A DNA stretch of 58,800 bases from Lobulomyces angularis (GCA_027604685.1 JADHYX010000106.1:1-58800); one strand, 5' to 3'. Positions 12,159-27,901 are shown, counted from the stretch's first letter. The notes: a model not told the origin generated them from the sequence alone. Translations and numbers: made by a program.

Positions 12159-15100
12159 TTATGCTAACGAGCTTAATGCTGCGGTTCCACGTTTTACATA
12201 GTAATCTGAGTCATGAACTCCAGATCTCAGATCCATAGCTATGATAAATGAAGGTCGCTCTCGTGTACCTGATCGGATAGGATAATAGTACAAGGGACAC
12301 ACATATAATCCCTTTCCACTTTTCTTTTTTCCATCTACTGGTTTAAAGTGTACAGGAGGCATTTGGGTAATCAGCTCCATAGGTTTTGGTTCCTTTAAGC
12401 AGTTCGCTTTAGTATCCCAACTAATTCTGTTATTAAAATTCGTCATTTTTTTAAGAATTACCTCGCCCCCTCTAAATAAAGCCCTCTGATGTAAACACCT
12501 TCTTTTGGTATTGGAGGAACACCTTCTTCCTCAATTTGCAATACCGTAAATTCCCATGTTAGCATATCAATAGGAATGTTATTTCTTCTAGCAGTTTTTT
12601 GTAAAACTGCTGTTAAAAAGCCTGTTGGAAAGGTAAATCCGCCAAGCCAGAAAGTTTTCGGTTCATTTCTTAAATTAAAAGTATAACTAACAATTCTTTA
12701 AAATTGTGAAATTTACCCTTTGGACCATTCATTAAAGAACTCAATTCTTTGAATAAGATCTCTAGTCCAAGAGGCTAATGGCTTTAGGGTAAAGTACGCT
12801 TTCGACCACAGTGGGGGGACTAATGAAGCAAATATGTAAGAAAAGGTTTCCTCTAATTCCGGGGACATAACAATTATTCCTTTTATTCCATTTTGCAATT
12901 CTCCCAGAGATTTGCGAATTGACTGAAGTAACGCATTGTACCTGCTAATCTCCTGCAATAACACCACGTTCAATGGTGACTAAAAACGTTAATTTTAATA
13001 TAAAATTAAATCTACAAAATACCATGTCATGTTTAAATGCTTTGTACGTGGATTCGTAATCTATATCTTCTGGTAATTTCTTCAAAATATCCGCGGAAAT
13101 ACTCAAAACTTTCTCTTCCCTCGAAGTTCCCTTTCCTGCTGTTATAGTTGGCTGTAAACTCAATAAACTAGAAAGTAAGTTAGAACTTTCTTTTATCTGG
13201 GAAGCTATGTCAGCATTGGGATGTTGACCAAAAACTTCAGGTTTTTCAGTTTGTGGTAAGGATGAGATATAATCTTTAAAAAATTGAATCTCAGTACTGT
13301 CTGGAATAAAATAATTTGCCATTGTGCAAACTTTGTACTGAGGAGTGCTTAACGCTTCATCACAAAATAGTCCATTAATGTAACTTTTGCTAACTCTTCG
13401 ATCCCAATCTGCACATTTTTTATTAATAATTTAACAATAAATAGTTTTAACTTACCATCTGTAATCCTTCCTCCGTAATTAGCTTCACTAATTAAGTATT
13501 TTAAAGCGTCCCAAGGAATTTCTGTGTATTCATCTAGCAAAACTGCCAAGAGATTTTCACAAACATCAAAATCACTATCATTAAAATCATAGGTTATATT
13601 CCAGCCTAAAGTTAAGAATTTCTTCCTTTCTAGCAAGACTGCATGGAAAAATGACAATGAAAACAATAATTTTTGATAAACTTCCGGCTTTTGTGTTTTG
13701 CAAAATGTATCTTGATTAAAATTGCTAAATAATCTGCTTAAATTCGCTTTTAATCCTTTCGGTGGTTCCGTTGTCATTTTGATACTGGTTTGTAATATTG
13801 AAATTGGGAACGAAGGATGAGGACTACTAGAAAGCCATAGTCTAAAATCTGGGTGAGGATTTTCTAACCCGATGTTTTCAATCATTTTATCCAAAAGCGG
13901 CATCCAGCTGATTGATAGATGACAATTAGCTAAAAAGACCCAATTTCCGTTTCTTAATCCTTGCTCAATAAGTTGCGTGGCTTTTGGGGATTGACCTTGG
14001 CCAAGTGAAACATAGCTAAAGCGCTCTCCCATTCCTTTTTTATGCGCTAATTGTGTTAAACCAATGGTTGGATCAACACCAGGAGAAAGTACAAAAATTA
14101 AAGGAATTTTTGGTGAAGAATCATTAAAAATATCATTCACATCCAGGATCGGAGGATCAATGAATTTCGCGCCAAGGTTGTTTGCCACAAAGTTTTGACC
14201 ACAGAAAATTACTCTATCAGGACGAAGTGAACGAACCACTAGCATTCTTTGCAAGTCATTTAATTTATTTTCCCATTCTCCTGGAAGTGGAGAACTTTCA
14301 GGTTCTGCGGACATAAACCAAATTTTCCAGTCTCTCTCACCTTGTTCAATTGCAGATGGTAAACCACTAAATGCAGGCAAGTTTTCTAATTCAGTTATAT
14401 TATCCCAAGCGGTTTCGTTAATCCTATAGTTTTTATTTAAAATAATTAAATATTGTTTTATTACCAATCAGAAGTATTCGTCATTTGTGCATCCTATAAT
14501 AATAAATAATTCTTAAAAAAAAATTGAAAATGTTGGCAAACCTTATCCAAAACCTGACCGCCTCTTAAAAAGAAATCATACTCGTCTTTGTTTATTTTGT
14601 TAGTAGCTTCCAAAATTTTAACAGTCATTTGGAAAGAAAATAATCTTTTATGCTCTTCAAATAAGCCTCTACATGTAGTTTTATAAACAGCGTAAGTGTG
14701 GTATTCGTTCAAAGAAGAGATTCGTTCGTTTATTTCTTCCAATCTCTTACTCTTCGTTATCGATTTATCAAATAAGTCTATATATGAGTCTAAACTAAAC
14801 TGGTACATTGGATCTATTTGTGCCAGATCATTCAAAACAAAGTAGAGAATACTGGCTCTTTGAGCACAAGGTCGATAAGCTTCACGAGCTGTATCGATTC
14901 TCTTTTCTGTTTGCTCACTTACAACCAATTGTTGAGTCACTTCTTCAGCAGTGGACTTTGAGCTCTGAAGGGTATTCACAAGTTTTGCATCGTCTAATAA
15001 ACTTCCTTGAGCTAAATTAACTGTTAAATGCAAGTAATACTTATGTACTGCAACCTGTGCTAAGCAAATATAAAATTTCATCCTCTAATTCGACTAGTTT

Positions 15101-18100
15101 TTTTTTGGCGCTAGCAACACTAACAACCAGTTGATTTTTTTGCTCTTCTAACTCAGGCCTTTCCCTTTTTACCACGATTCCGAGAAGTTGATCTTCTAAG
15201 CCTTTTTCCTTTACAGCAAAGTTTACTATCGTAGCTTTAGAAAAAATTTCTGGTGAGTAGTGAGGGTTGGCAAGTTTAGTAGTTAAATAAAATTTAAATT
15301 CAGGATTATATTCAATTTCCTTGTCTCCCATTTTGATAGTTAATACACCTCCTTTTTTAATAATAGACTTATTTAAAATAGGGTCTAAGGCTGGATCAAT
15401 ATTTTCCAAAAGGCCATGCAGGAGAACTGGTATACCAAATTGAATTGCATTTTCTAATGTTCGTAGGAAGTCATGCTGCTTCAAATCTATTATTTTTAAT
15501 CCTCTTTTTCCCTCCATATTTTTGATCCAGCGATTCGCCTGTCCTTGTGGATCCACCATCAAAGGCCAACGTCTCCCTCTGGTTACAATAATACCATTTT
15601 CACTGCTAAAGGCATCACTGGGTAGCCCCTGAATATTCCAATCTAAACAAATAATCATTTTAGCTGTTTGTAGCATTTAACAAACCTCTAATTTCACTAG
15701 GATTTCCTAAAAATTCCTCAAACTTGAAATCAGGTGTGAAGGGTATTTCAAGAGTTTTGATTTGCGTGAGCCACTTTTTATTTACCAATGCATGTCTGTA
15801 TATACTATTGAAGGGTCCAGCATATGATAAAAATGCTGCAGCGAATAAACAATCTCCAGGTAAATATCTTAAAGAGTCTTCATAATTTTTAATGCTGTTT
15901 TCCCATCTGCCTCTCTCCCCCGATAATCCAAAAACTAATTGCTCTGCTCTACTTAACTTTAATTCCGTTTCTTCTGAATCTTTCCTCAGCTTTTCTTTCA
16001 AACCGACCTTTTCGTCATATTGATTTTTTAACTCAACTAATTTGTCTTGAATTTCTTGTAATTTTGCCTTTGAATCTCTAAGGGTTGCTTGTTTTTTTTC
16101 TAGTGTTTCTTGAGCGAGTCTTAACTTTTCTTTCTTAGGAGCCACTTGGCGATATATTATTCCATAACTTTCCATTGCACGAACCCACAAGCACAAACTT
16201 TTTGCAGCACCACTCACTCTACCTACAACATCTGGTTGAAAACTCTCGTCTGCACAATACTGTGAAATTCTCTTTAAAATTTTATCACTTATATTGTCTT
16301 TATCGAAATTAATAAGTTGCTTGATAAAGTAAGGATTTCCAAGTTGTCTCTTCGCTTCATCCCAGGTAGGCTCACTTTTTTTCAACACCATGACCCCTTC
16401 CATTACTTTTTCTACCAACGGTGGAGGCTTGCCGTATGATTTAATCTCATTTAAGTCTTTCTTGTTTATCGCCTCAAGAGCTTTCATTGCCTGTATAAAA
16501 CAATAGATTAGAATATAAATGCTCATCGCTGCAAAAATACCATATTAAGGGCAGGCATGGCTAAAGCAGGAAAATGAGTTGGTTTTTATTAGTAAAAAAC
16601 CGAGTCAAATAAACATACCTTGATCTAAATCAGCTTGAGCAGCCTCTGCAACCGCCCTTACTTCCTCTTCTTCGATACCAATTTTTCTATTTTATAATAA
16701 TTAGTATTAAATGTTTTAGGAAATTTTTAATAAAAATTACTCTGCTTTCACAGTAACACTCTTGGCCTGTTCATCTGCTTCACGTTTTTGCTGAACAATT
16801 ATTACTAAGTAGTCTTCGCACTGCTTTTGAAATTGAATAACTTGTTTTTTAGCCGCCTCTAATTCCACAGATATTTTTTCTACACTTTGACGAGTGTCAT
16901 CAAGTTTACTTAAACCGTTCCTGAGTTTATTAGCTGAATTTCCAATGTCCAATCTTTTCTCCTTTAAAAGTTCTCGGTAACCATTAACAAGTTCCTATAA
17001 TACAAAATTTATTTCAGTTGCACCATTTTCTCAAAATTTACCAAATAATTAATTGGGGTAACATAATTGTATCTTTTCACTTCCTGAATCATCTTTAGAC
17101 TTGTTTCCAGTACCGTCATATGCACTGATACAAAAACTTGTGACACAGACTTCTTAATCTGATCCGTTCCCAAGTCTAGTCCATCTAAATACTTCATTGC
17201 AACTTCTAATAAAGCATCTTCTGGCCTAAAAAAATTAATTAATTTTTTTTAAAGAATAATTTTTACCATTCAGAAAACCAGTCTATAGTTGTGCAGTTAA
17301 CAAGAGCTGGAAACATCCTTAGTCTGTTTCTAAAAGATTCTCCCACAGGACTCATACATAAGACGACGTGCAAATTATTCCGCACTCTTTCCAAAAAAAA
17401 CTGGCTTAAAGCATCAGAGGTTTCTGCGATTCTCTCTTCCTTTGCAGCTGGGCCAAGCGAGGATTTAATTTCTGCCATTTCATCAGAGGTGAACAAACTC
17501 GGAACCTAAAAAAAAAATTATTATTTTTTATATACACATTAAAATACATCGCCACTACTCATAATGCTACTGAGGTCCTCTAAAAAACTGTTATTCAATA
17601 TTTGAGTATCGGTAAACAAAAACGCAGTTGGCTTTCCCTCCAATCCAGTTAGTCTGTATAAAGTTTTAATATCTTCTCTGAACTCCACATGGCGATATTG
17701 TTTGGTGATCTTTATTTGGTACACTCCGATGTCTACAACATATGCAGCAAGCCTGGTTAATGACTGACGACCTACATTAGTCAAAAAGTTTACTATTTCA
17801 ATCTCAATAGTTATGCGTACCTGATCCACCAACACCAATTAAAAGTGCATTTCCGTTTTGCTGACGAAGAATTCGTGTAATTCGGCATATATGCTCAACC
17901 GCATCTTTAAACAATACGAGACTTATCTGGATAAATCCAGGTTCAGCGTTATATTCTTTTTGTTTTTCTTCCATAAATTTTTTTAGTACGTCAATATCCG
18001 AAATTTCCTCATATACTGGAACATCAGGGTTATCTCCCATGAAATCTCCAAATAATGGAATTTTTTTTTCCGGGCAAAGCTGTTTTAATGAAGTGCTGAA

Positions 18101-21100
18101 TAGGTTGACAAGTTTTTCATCTACTAATGTATGAAAGTATTCTCTATCTTCCTTGTCAATTAAACGATCATGAAAGACTCGATTGACTTCATGTATCCAT
18201 AACTTTGTTATTGAATCTCTTGAATCAAAATACTCTTTGTTAGCTCTCAAAAGACCCTGAAATACTTTTGATATGTCTCTCTGTTATTTTATTGTAGGAA
18301 AATTAAAAAAAGGTTTATAACAAAACTGGATTTACCAAGTTAAAAGAATAGTGCATTTTTGCTGGTGTAGGTAGCAACTGAGTAACAATGGTATGGTATA
18401 TTTCAATAGTAGCTTTAGTCATTATATCACCAAGTGGTTTTACATCTTCCTCGAAATCCTGCAATTTCTGATTTATGATCGTACCGAAAATTTTATTAAT
18501 ACTAGCTTCATTTGGAAAAGTCATATTGATGACGCTGAATCGTGATTGAATTCTTGGACTCATCGAATTTCTTCCGCCTCCTGGTGGTCCCATGGCAGCC
18601 AATAATAAAATATCATTTACAAATTTTACAGTTTGCTTTTGTCGATCATAAAAGAACCCTAAAATTTCAGATTAAAAAATTTTCTGCGGTATGATTTTAT
18701 ATTAACCGTAGTCCATCCAGTGGCGAACTAATTCTAGTGGCGGCTGTGAACCGAAAGTATCTTTCATTGGCATGTTAATGTCATCAACAAAAGCAATGAG
18801 CTGTTTTCCTCCAATCGGGACAAAAACATTTTTGGTTCTTTTTTCAACCTTACTTTCTAAGATGGACTGTAAAGCATTTGAGGAGGTCTGGGCAGACATA
18901 CTGGCCATCAATATTAATTTTGAATCATCCAAATTGTACAAAATGCTTTGAAGCATCGAAGTCTTTCCTGTACCAACTTCACCAACCATTAAAATTGGAA
19001 TTTTTTTATTTATCAATGATTTTAAAATGAACTCGTTTCTAATGGTATCAACTGTAGGAACAAAAATTTTGTAAAAGGCAGAATTAGTATTATATCGCCA
19101 CCCAGCTACTAATTTCTCTTCCCAAGAACTCCAAGTCTTCCCAACTTTATCGACGCAATATTCGTATACAGTATCTTTGCTAGGAAATTGTCCTTCTAAT
19201 TCTCTTAAAAACATATCAAATTTTTTCCTGCTTTCATCTGTTATAGATCCTCCCAAAGACCAAATTATTGAAAATAAAAACCAAAGCTCCAACATTCTGA
19301 CGTATGAATCTTGATCCTCCACGTCAACGCCTTAGAATAAAATAAATAAGCTATAATAAACTAACTAAATTTAACCATTTTCCACTGTAGCAACAGCATC
19401 AAACAGGTTACAAAATGATTTTATAGCACTCATTTCTTGTACGGGGACTAACTCAGTGCAGGATTCCGTTCTGAAATTTAAAGTTCTTTCCATATATTTA
19501 TCAGTGAGGCGCTTCAGTGTCTCAATAGATTGTTTTTCTGCTCTCGACTGTATCCAAGATTCTACGTACGGCTTCCATCCTAAATCCAAGTAATCCAAGT
19601 ATATCATTCCAGCTCTTGAAACTGTAGCTGGAGATGCAGTTGATAAATTTTCAACTTCAAACAAAAGTGAAACTTGTTCAGGCATTGCAATTCTTTCACC
19701 ATTTATTAGTGTTAAAACTTTGTTATCATCTAACACTGTATTCATTGACTCAATCCATAAAGTATCAACGGGTCCTATAATTGATATTAATTGAAAAAAA
19801 ATCTAATTATTGCTATAAGTACCATCTAAGACAATCCATTTTTGATCTTTTTTTTCGTCTGCACAGGTAAAGCGCATTACGTTTGACAAAATCCCGTCTG
19901 TCCACTCATTTGTAGAAATGTTAACCTCTCCGTACAGTTCCCCCAGTGAGACAGCCTTAGTTATAACAGCATTTAATAAACTTATGTTAACACAATATTA
20001 GCTCACCTTTGGATTTATCGGGTAGGTTTTTACGGCAGCATATTTTTCAGAGTTAATTTTAGAAAGTTTGGTCAGTGTTGACTGTAAAAGCTTCCAAATG
20101 GAAGATTTTCCAGAACCTGTGCATCCCACTATCATCACTCCATGTCTACTAATTTTAGTTTCATAAAGCTGGGTTACTTTAGTCATTAATGCCGGTATAT
20201 ACTAAAAAAAACTTTAGCGCTCAACAAACCTTTATACCTGCAAGTTTGCAATTTTAACTTCTTCTGCCAAAACAGTATTAAAATCAGCATAATCCATAAC
20301 TGATGCTTCCACACCTGGAAAGAGATCAGTAAGCCTACAAACGTAATTTTAAACAATGTAAAAACTGTCGGACTTACATTCCCATGAACAAAGGAGTATC
20401 TTCCGCGGTAAGTTTGGGAACGTTGTTATCTCTCATAGCTAAATAAAGTACTGATTCGTCCGCTCCATTAGGATCCAAACGCTTTCTAAACCCTGCATTT
20501 CTTAGCGCCGCTGTAAGAGCTCTTAGCTGAAAATCGTAGTGCTACAAAATGATATATAAATAATTACGGCATTGGAGTAGTGCTTACATCTTGCTTTGAC
20601 AACTGCTGAATTGCTAACTTATACAAAGTATCCGCTTTCTTAGCAAGAGCTCTGGTATTTGAAAATCCCTCTGCGAATAACATTATTTCACCTATTAATG
20701 CAGAATCAGGAACCATCATAGAAACAGGTCTGAACAAGCTCTTAAGATTGTCAGGTAATTCTGTTCTACCTGCATAACCTGGATTCATGGTTATAAAAAT
20801 ACCGCAAGTTGCAACCAATTTAATTTCTTTTTCTTCAAACACAAAAGTTTTGGCATTCCTTGATATAGCTGTAAGAATAGACGAAATTTGCAGAGCAACT
20901 ACACTTAATACTTCAATATCAATTCTATTAAACTCATCAAAACACCCCCAAGCCCCAGTTTGACTTAACTACATATATATTTTGATTAAAATTAAAAAAA
21001 ACTTTTCTCTTACGCCAGAAAACATTCTTGCCATACTTTTGTAATCAAGTGAATCGGAGCAGTTAATGACGATAACATATTTTCCTAAAGCTTTTCCAAG

Positions 21101-24100
21101 ATCTTTTACGGTTTCAGTTTTACCAGTTCCTGCCGGGCCCTGCGGACTACCACCTCTAAACAAGTGAAGTGCTGTTGTCAATGTCTAGTTACAACAAAGT
21201 GTAAGGTTAACATTTTTGTAGTTTTTACCATGTAGCATCTGTCAGTTAATGGTGTGATAACCAAACGTCCACTGTTTCCCAGATACTCGTAGCCAAATCT
21301 AAAATGCGTATTAATTTGTCTGATAAAACAATCTTCATCATCTCGACTTTCTTTTTCCCAATAAAAACGCAACTGACTAAGCCAATCAAAAGAATTGACA
21401 CCAGAGCAGTTCGATTTAACCATTTTATCTATAACATCCCTTGAATGAACTTCTACTGTTATTAACGCAATTATTTTTTTTCTTTCCACTTTATTTAAAG
21501 GCAATTTGACCTATTTTTGGAAAAAATATAAATACGTTACTTAAAATTCATACTAAGTCTGCAAATTTTTTTAAATTAGACATTTGCTTTTTTTTTAAAC
21601 TTTTCATTGCATGTTTTTCCCCCTTTTCTGCATCTTGTAATGCCTTTGTACAGTCTGCTGTCCAGTTAATTAGGCCAGATGTAATGAGCAACATTCCTGC
21701 CCAGTCTTTTAGCCAATTCTTTTTTTTTACTTTTTTAATTGCAACTAAAGTACCAAATAGAAGTCTTCTTAACGTAATTCTCATGGTATTTTCTACTTCG
21801 GTTAGCCAAAGTTCAACCGGCCCTTCGATATTTTTATTAAAAATTAAAATAAAAATTGTGATAAACTAAACCTTCTAGTACTACCGGCGCATGGAACGGC
21901 ACAAACTCACCATCTCCAGAATGCATGCCTGTGGCTTCGTAATGTCTTCTGGAGTCGCTGCCAGTCATTTGGAGTTCTGAAATAAATTTAGTTTAGCTAT
22001 TTTTCAACTTATCCTCATACCCAGTTTGTATATATTGTCAAAACATTTTTTTAAGTGTGATTGAACTGCATTGGGATCCTTTGCTTGTCCTAGTATCTCT
22101 AATAAATCATCATTTGATAAAAAGTAAAATCGCGGAAACGACATTCTATTTTTCAAAAGCTAAATTGCTTTAAGAAGTTTTTAACTTACCTTTTTGTTTC
22201 TAAGTACATATCCAATGATTTTTGCACTTTTTCGAGCTTAAGATTCATGTCATTTAAAGTTTCATTCAGTTTGTTAACATGAGTTGCTCTTAATGCATTT
22301 TTATCCTCCGTCATTTTCACCATAATTGATTTCCAGGTGACATTAACTCCATCAAATACGGCTGATTCTTTCGGCAACTGCTTTCTAATATCTTCTGCCC
22401 CCACAAAAATATTTTCCAAATACATCCTATATTTTTAAACAAACAAATTGGAAGGTACAAAACTAAAAATTAAAAAACCATTGTCGTTGAACTGTAAGTA
22501 ATATTTCAACGACTTCTACTATTTTGGATAAAGTTCTCTCCCAATGATCGACTTGCTTTTCAAAGGCTAGAAAGAACTTGGAAGTCTTCATTGCAGATAG
22601 CGCAACTAATAGTTTTATTAATCTTCATCAATTTTTTTTAAAATGTTTACCTTGATTGTTTTCCAGTAACTCAAATATTGCATCACTACTTTTTAGCTTA
22701 AAGTATCCCTTGTCCTCTTTATATGGAACTATGTCCAAATCCATTGCATTCCAAGCTGTTTCGATTTCGGTTAAGCCTTGTTCAATGGAAAGTTCCTTTG
22801 TGGCAGCCCCAGATACTGTGTTGATTGATTCACCATATTGATCCAGTCCAAGATCGAAAATTTTTTCTAAAGTAAAATCCTCACTTTTCGGATCAAATGT
22901 TTTGCCAATTTCCTCCATTAACTTACTCCAATGACGGTCTTAAAAGTTTTTTAGCATTTTTGGCAATCAATAATCTATATTACCTCTCATTGCAGGGTTT
23001 TTTAATTCTAATAGCAAAGGAATTGATCTTTTCGTTTGGTTAATTCTATCTTTGACTACATGAAATATGTCTTTATCCCTAACGTCTTTTCCCATTTTCG
23101 CAATTCTTTTAAGAAATTTTTGAACAGTGTCTTCCATTTCACTATCAACTAGTGACAAAAAAGTTTGTGTTTTCCAGGATTCCCAAATAACATTCCATTC
23201 CTGAGTCAATATCCAAATTTGATTTAAGTTTTCTAGTTGATTTGTTAGTGTTTCGATGTCTTTATTTGGAGCTTGATCGATCTTAAAGACAGCAAGACCT
23301 TTCTTTAAATTTTTTTCACTGATTATGGCAGCATCTAATGATGCTCTATAATCTTCAATAGATTTTAAAGCTCTATCAACACCAAATTCAGCAGTAAATG
23401 GTCCTTTTGAAGTAAAATCTTCTTTAATTAAGACAACACTTCTAGTGAATTCATCAACTGCACTAAGAATGTCAGCTTTAAACTTAAATTTGTAATCCTG
23501 TAATTCTTTTTCAGATTCTTCTAAGCTAATTTTAAAATTTTGCCAAGCTGGCTGAAGTGCTTCTAATAAAACCTTTTCGTCCTCTTTTACAGGTACTTCA
23601 TATTTTTCCAATATTTGATATTGCTCATTAATTGGTCCAAACTGGGCTTCTATAGACGCACTATCGCTTTGTAGTTGTTGTAAAAGACTAAGACTCTCAC
23701 AGAGCTGATCTAAGTCTTTTGGGGGGGTTTTGAGCTTCGCCGTTTTGTTTGTAAACATATCGTGAAGATTTTTCAGATCATTTATTGCGTTTGTATTTAG
23801 TAAGGTTGTCAGTTTGTTCTGCCAAGCGCTACAGTGTGATACCAATGTATGTTTTAATGGCGAACAATCTAGTCTAATAAAATTAATGTTTGTTAAGGTT
23901 TCTTCCTTCTGAGTATTATTCGCAACTTCATTATATCTATTAATATCCGCATCAAAAGTGGACAAAGCAGGTTTTAGCTTTGCGTACCGCCTAATAAAAG
24001 CATCTTTATTAATTTCCCATATTTCACGATAACTAAAATTAAAATGTCAGTTTGCAACATCATTAATAAAGTGTAACCTATCCCAATTTCTTATATACGC

Positions 24101-27100
24101 TTGGCATTTAACAGCATTATTTGTCATACCTGTCTGGATACTAACAAATATCTTCATTATGTCTTCTTCACTTGAAACAAGATCATAAATTTTGGTGGAA
24201 AACTTATTGCTCTCTGGAGTAAGCAGTTCACTTAATCTTGGAATTACTTTTATAATAGAAATCATATCTCTAGAAACTTTATTCACTACCTCCTCCAGTT
24301 TTTGAAGTGTAGGGTTCAAATCAACCTTTTGCATTTCTAATACTACGTTTACTTTAAATAATGGATGCACTTCTACAGCTCCATCTCTGTTTTTTCCCTC
24401 ACCATTAATTGCTTTGGAGATTTCTTGTAAAGATCGTTTCATTGTCATTCTCAATGCTTCTTCGACCCCTTTATCAATCTTATCAACATATTTAACCCAA
24501 TGACTGTATACTTCTCTTCCATCATTTTTAAATCCTTCAAACATGGAGCACAAAATGTTTTTAATGTTTTCATACGAAGTCTGCAATTTATCTTGCGCAA
24601 TAATTCTATATTCAGCTGTAAAATAAAATTGTGCAAAATTTTCAATATCTTTTAAATATTTTCTTTAAAAACCTTGCGCCTTTTCTAATTCTTCTAAATC
24701 ATAAACTTTTTTGTTTTCAATTTTCCACAAAATAGTTTCTGGGTTTAAAAAAATTAAATTTTAAAAATTAATTTATAATAAATTATTGACTGTTGAATAC
24801 CAGACATGATCTTCATTGTTCTTTGAATGGTCGCATTTGATTCTACAAATTCTGAAACAATGTTCTGAACGTCATGTGAATGCCGACGACATTCTTTAAC
24901 AAAGTATTCAGTAATACCTTTACTACCCCATGTCAAGGATAACAAACCAGGATTCATTTTTCTTTTTGTAGTTTAATTAACAGAGAAGAGGTGAAATATA
25001 AAAAAACATGAATTTTTTATACCTGTCTAAGAACTTTATTCGTTCTTTAAATAATTTGCTCTCACCTTCAGCGGCTAGAGTTTCCAATATAGAATTGTAA
25101 TCCCTGACTACCAAAAGTACGTTTTCTCTCAATACTCGAAGTTCTTCACGCTTACTAAAAATTTCTTGAATATGAAAAGGGATATCCATTTTTAACTTTT
25201 GCCAATAGTGAATTTCACTAAAAACTCGTAGTATATCTTTATCGAATTTAATTTCTAGAAGATTTTGGGCTTTTCTCGCCATTAATTTACTTTCCAATTT
25301 TAATGCCAAATCTTTATCGATACTGGCAATCCACTCAGTATGAGTTTTTCCAATGTAGTCTTCCAAAGCTGCAACTAAAGATTGAAACTGCGATTTGCAC
25401 TCTTCAGACATTCCAGTCTGTGGTAAATAATAGGCAGCATCAAGTATTGAGTAAGAATGTGCAATTCTTCGATGTAAAGATCGTGCCCAATATGCGCTAC
25501 CTGCAAAGTCTGGATGAAATCTAAGAATATCAGGAGCTTTTCTATGAATTTCAAATTCCACTTTTACTGCATTTAATTCTTGTAAAAACAATATGTAAAC
25601 ATCAGTGGTTTTTTTTTCTACGGTTCTTTTAATGGCTTCCCTCTTTGCGAGATGATGAAAAATTTCCAGTAACTCCACACTGTTTTCAACAGAAGTTGCG
25701 CCTAAAAAAAATGGTTTTTCAGTGTTGTGAAATATTGATAAAAAAGGGTACCTTCAAAGGCAGAAACTATTACATTTTGCATCATAATTTCTAAATCTTT
25801 AACTCCGTGTTTAAAATTATTATAATCATCATGCCACCTGGTAGCTTTGACATCTAAAATATGTTTTCTCATATTCCAAAGGATAGAAAGATTTTTTTCA
25901 AAAGCAACTTCAATGTCTTCTAAACTTTTTGCTATTTCTGGCCCTTTTGAACCTCCAAAAAAAGGAACTGTTGCTTTTTCTCCGTTTGAAATTTTTCGCG
26001 CAAATTGAATTTGTCCTTCACAAACTTCCAGCAGGTCTCTGGAAACAAAAAATAAGGAATTCTATTATAATAAATTACCTGCATCTTTGAACAAACGCGT
26101 CGATTTGAGCAAAAATTGAACTTTGATCGAAATCCCAGCTAACTTTTTGTTGTATTGATGCCGACACTTTTGTATATTTAAAAACATGCTGACAGGTCTT
26201 TTTGTATATAGACTTCCAAGATTCTCCACAATTTATGCTATCCTGGAAAGCAAATGAAAAAAAATTAGCACCATAATTAAAATAGTTAAATTATTATTTC
26301 AACCTGTAGACTTATCATACTCATTTGAACGTCGCCATGAAAAATTTCATCTAAGCTAATTTTCACACAACACCTTCTTATAATTTCATTGCTAACTTTT
26401 CTCAGTAAACTAGTTAGCCTTTCCTTCGTGTCGTAATATTTGCTGTTTGCCCAAATAATTCGAACACAGTTCAGCAGTTTTGGTAATATTGAAGGGATGT
26501 TTTTTGGTTCACTCTGTGAAAGTTCTTCACAACTACTGTTTAAAGTAGAGAGAAATCTTAAATTATCTTGCGCTTGAAGCATTCCATCTTGAATTAAATT
26601 TGACAATCTTAAAAATTGTTCCAAATAGCTTGACTTTGCTACTTCCAGGACAAAGATTATTTGTTGAACTTCTTGTCTGTTAATTTGTTGAGAAATTCCA
26701 GAAAGATCATCACATCTGCTTCTCCAAAATTGAATTTCCTCCTAGAATGAAATAAAGGAGAGTAATTAAATTGGAATATTTGTTTAATTCAATTTTTAAT
26801 TGAAAAACTACCAATGGGCCTGAATTTTCTGTTGTTTCTGAAGTGTGTTGATTATTTACCACCTCTTTTATTTGCCTTGTCCAATGCACTAAAAGCGACT
26901 CTAGCCGTTGCACCAAATCTTTAGTTTTCGCAGCTTTATCAATAACACTCAAATCTTCGTTTGGGACATACAGAACAGTATGTCCGACTCCTTGATAAGT
27001 GGTATCCTGCAAGAAAGTGTTAAATGCAGATAGTTTTGTAGTTATAACTTACAGTTAAAACAGCCATAAATTTATGCAATTGGCTAACAAATTCTTTTTT

Positions 27101-27901
27101 TACACTATCCGGCCAATTTTGATTCTCAACGAAAAATGGGACATAAACTCCCTGCATCAGCCTCAATAAACTCTCCATCAAACTACCTTCTATAGTCCCA
27201 AACTGAACCTTTTTTTCAAAATCGGCAATACTTTCAACAAATTCATGCGTATTATCTACAATAAAGTACATTAGCTGCTGTACATTTTTACTAGGTAAAA
27301 TGCTTTGAATAAAAAATTCTTTATTTCCCGCTGAATTAACTTCTACAAAAGCCAATAATCTTCTTCTCCTACAGAAAAAAAAATTTTTAAGTTTTAATAT
27401 ATTCAAAATTTTTAAAAGTATAAAGGATCATAATCAAAACTTGAAAAATAATAAGATGGAAAATCCATACCCAGATCCAACAAAAAAGTCTTTAACAGCA
27501 GCATTGTGAGCTGCAGTCCACATATCCAATGAGAAATCACTTAAGGTAATAAGTATGGATAAATGTTTTGAAAGCATGTTCAAAGTACTTTCCATCCTAC
27601 TAATTTCTAGATTTAAGTTGATTTGCGATTCAGTCAAAGAAATTTCATCCTCCTTATTTTCAATTTTCTCAAAAACAGGGTCCTCTATTAAACCACCTCC
27701 TTTTGCAGCTGGTATAATTGTAGATGATCCCCTTGACTGTAAATTGCTCATCGACACCATTCTTGACACAGGCACTTTTGGTTCCTTTGGATATGCTGCT
27801 TTTTGATCTTCTATTTTTTCTTCTGCATTTTGATCTCCAGCTATGGTAATATTCACTTCTACAGCTTTCCCTTCATTTATGTTAGGATCTGCTTCTAACA
27901 T
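12159..27901 (-). CDS. DNAH2: Axonemal dynein heavy chain, inner-arm I1/f type (DNAH2-like)
   Basis: One gene of 15.7 kb, with several dozen small exons and roughly 4,400-4,600 residues. Start [12 protein letters not shown] at 27901, stop at 12159. Domains in order: DHC tail ([45 protein letters not shown]), linker, AAA1 ([10 protein letters not shown] near 21.13 kb; Walker B CFDEFNRI near 20.94 kb), AAA2 (GCTGSGKSS near 20.12 kb), AAA3 (GEVGTGKTS near 18.98 kb; FVDDINMP), AAA4 (GVGGSG/RQSLTR, its P-loop split by an intron near 17.8 kb), stalk, AAA5 ([17 protein letters not shown]), AAA6 ([43 protein letters not shown]) and a C-terminus ending [27 protein letters not shown]. The last blocks and the tail fit DNAH2, the I1 beta chain, better than outer-arm chains. 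All four regulatory P-loops look intact. It powers flagellar bending; the paralogue choice is from remembered motifs. Confidence 0.93.
15950..16975 (-). other. Dynein stalk coiled coils and microtubule-binding domain
   Basis: Within the dynein gene, coiled coil 1 ([20 protein letters not shown] onwards, about 16.62-16.97 kb) leads to the microtubule-binding domain ([20 protein letters not shown], then [20 protein letters not shown], about 16.14-16.56 kb). Coiled coil 2 returns ([20 protein letters not shown], about 15.95-16.14 kb). The PPP turn and the WVRAMESYG helix after the binding domain are typical of axonemal dyneins. Confidence 0.85.
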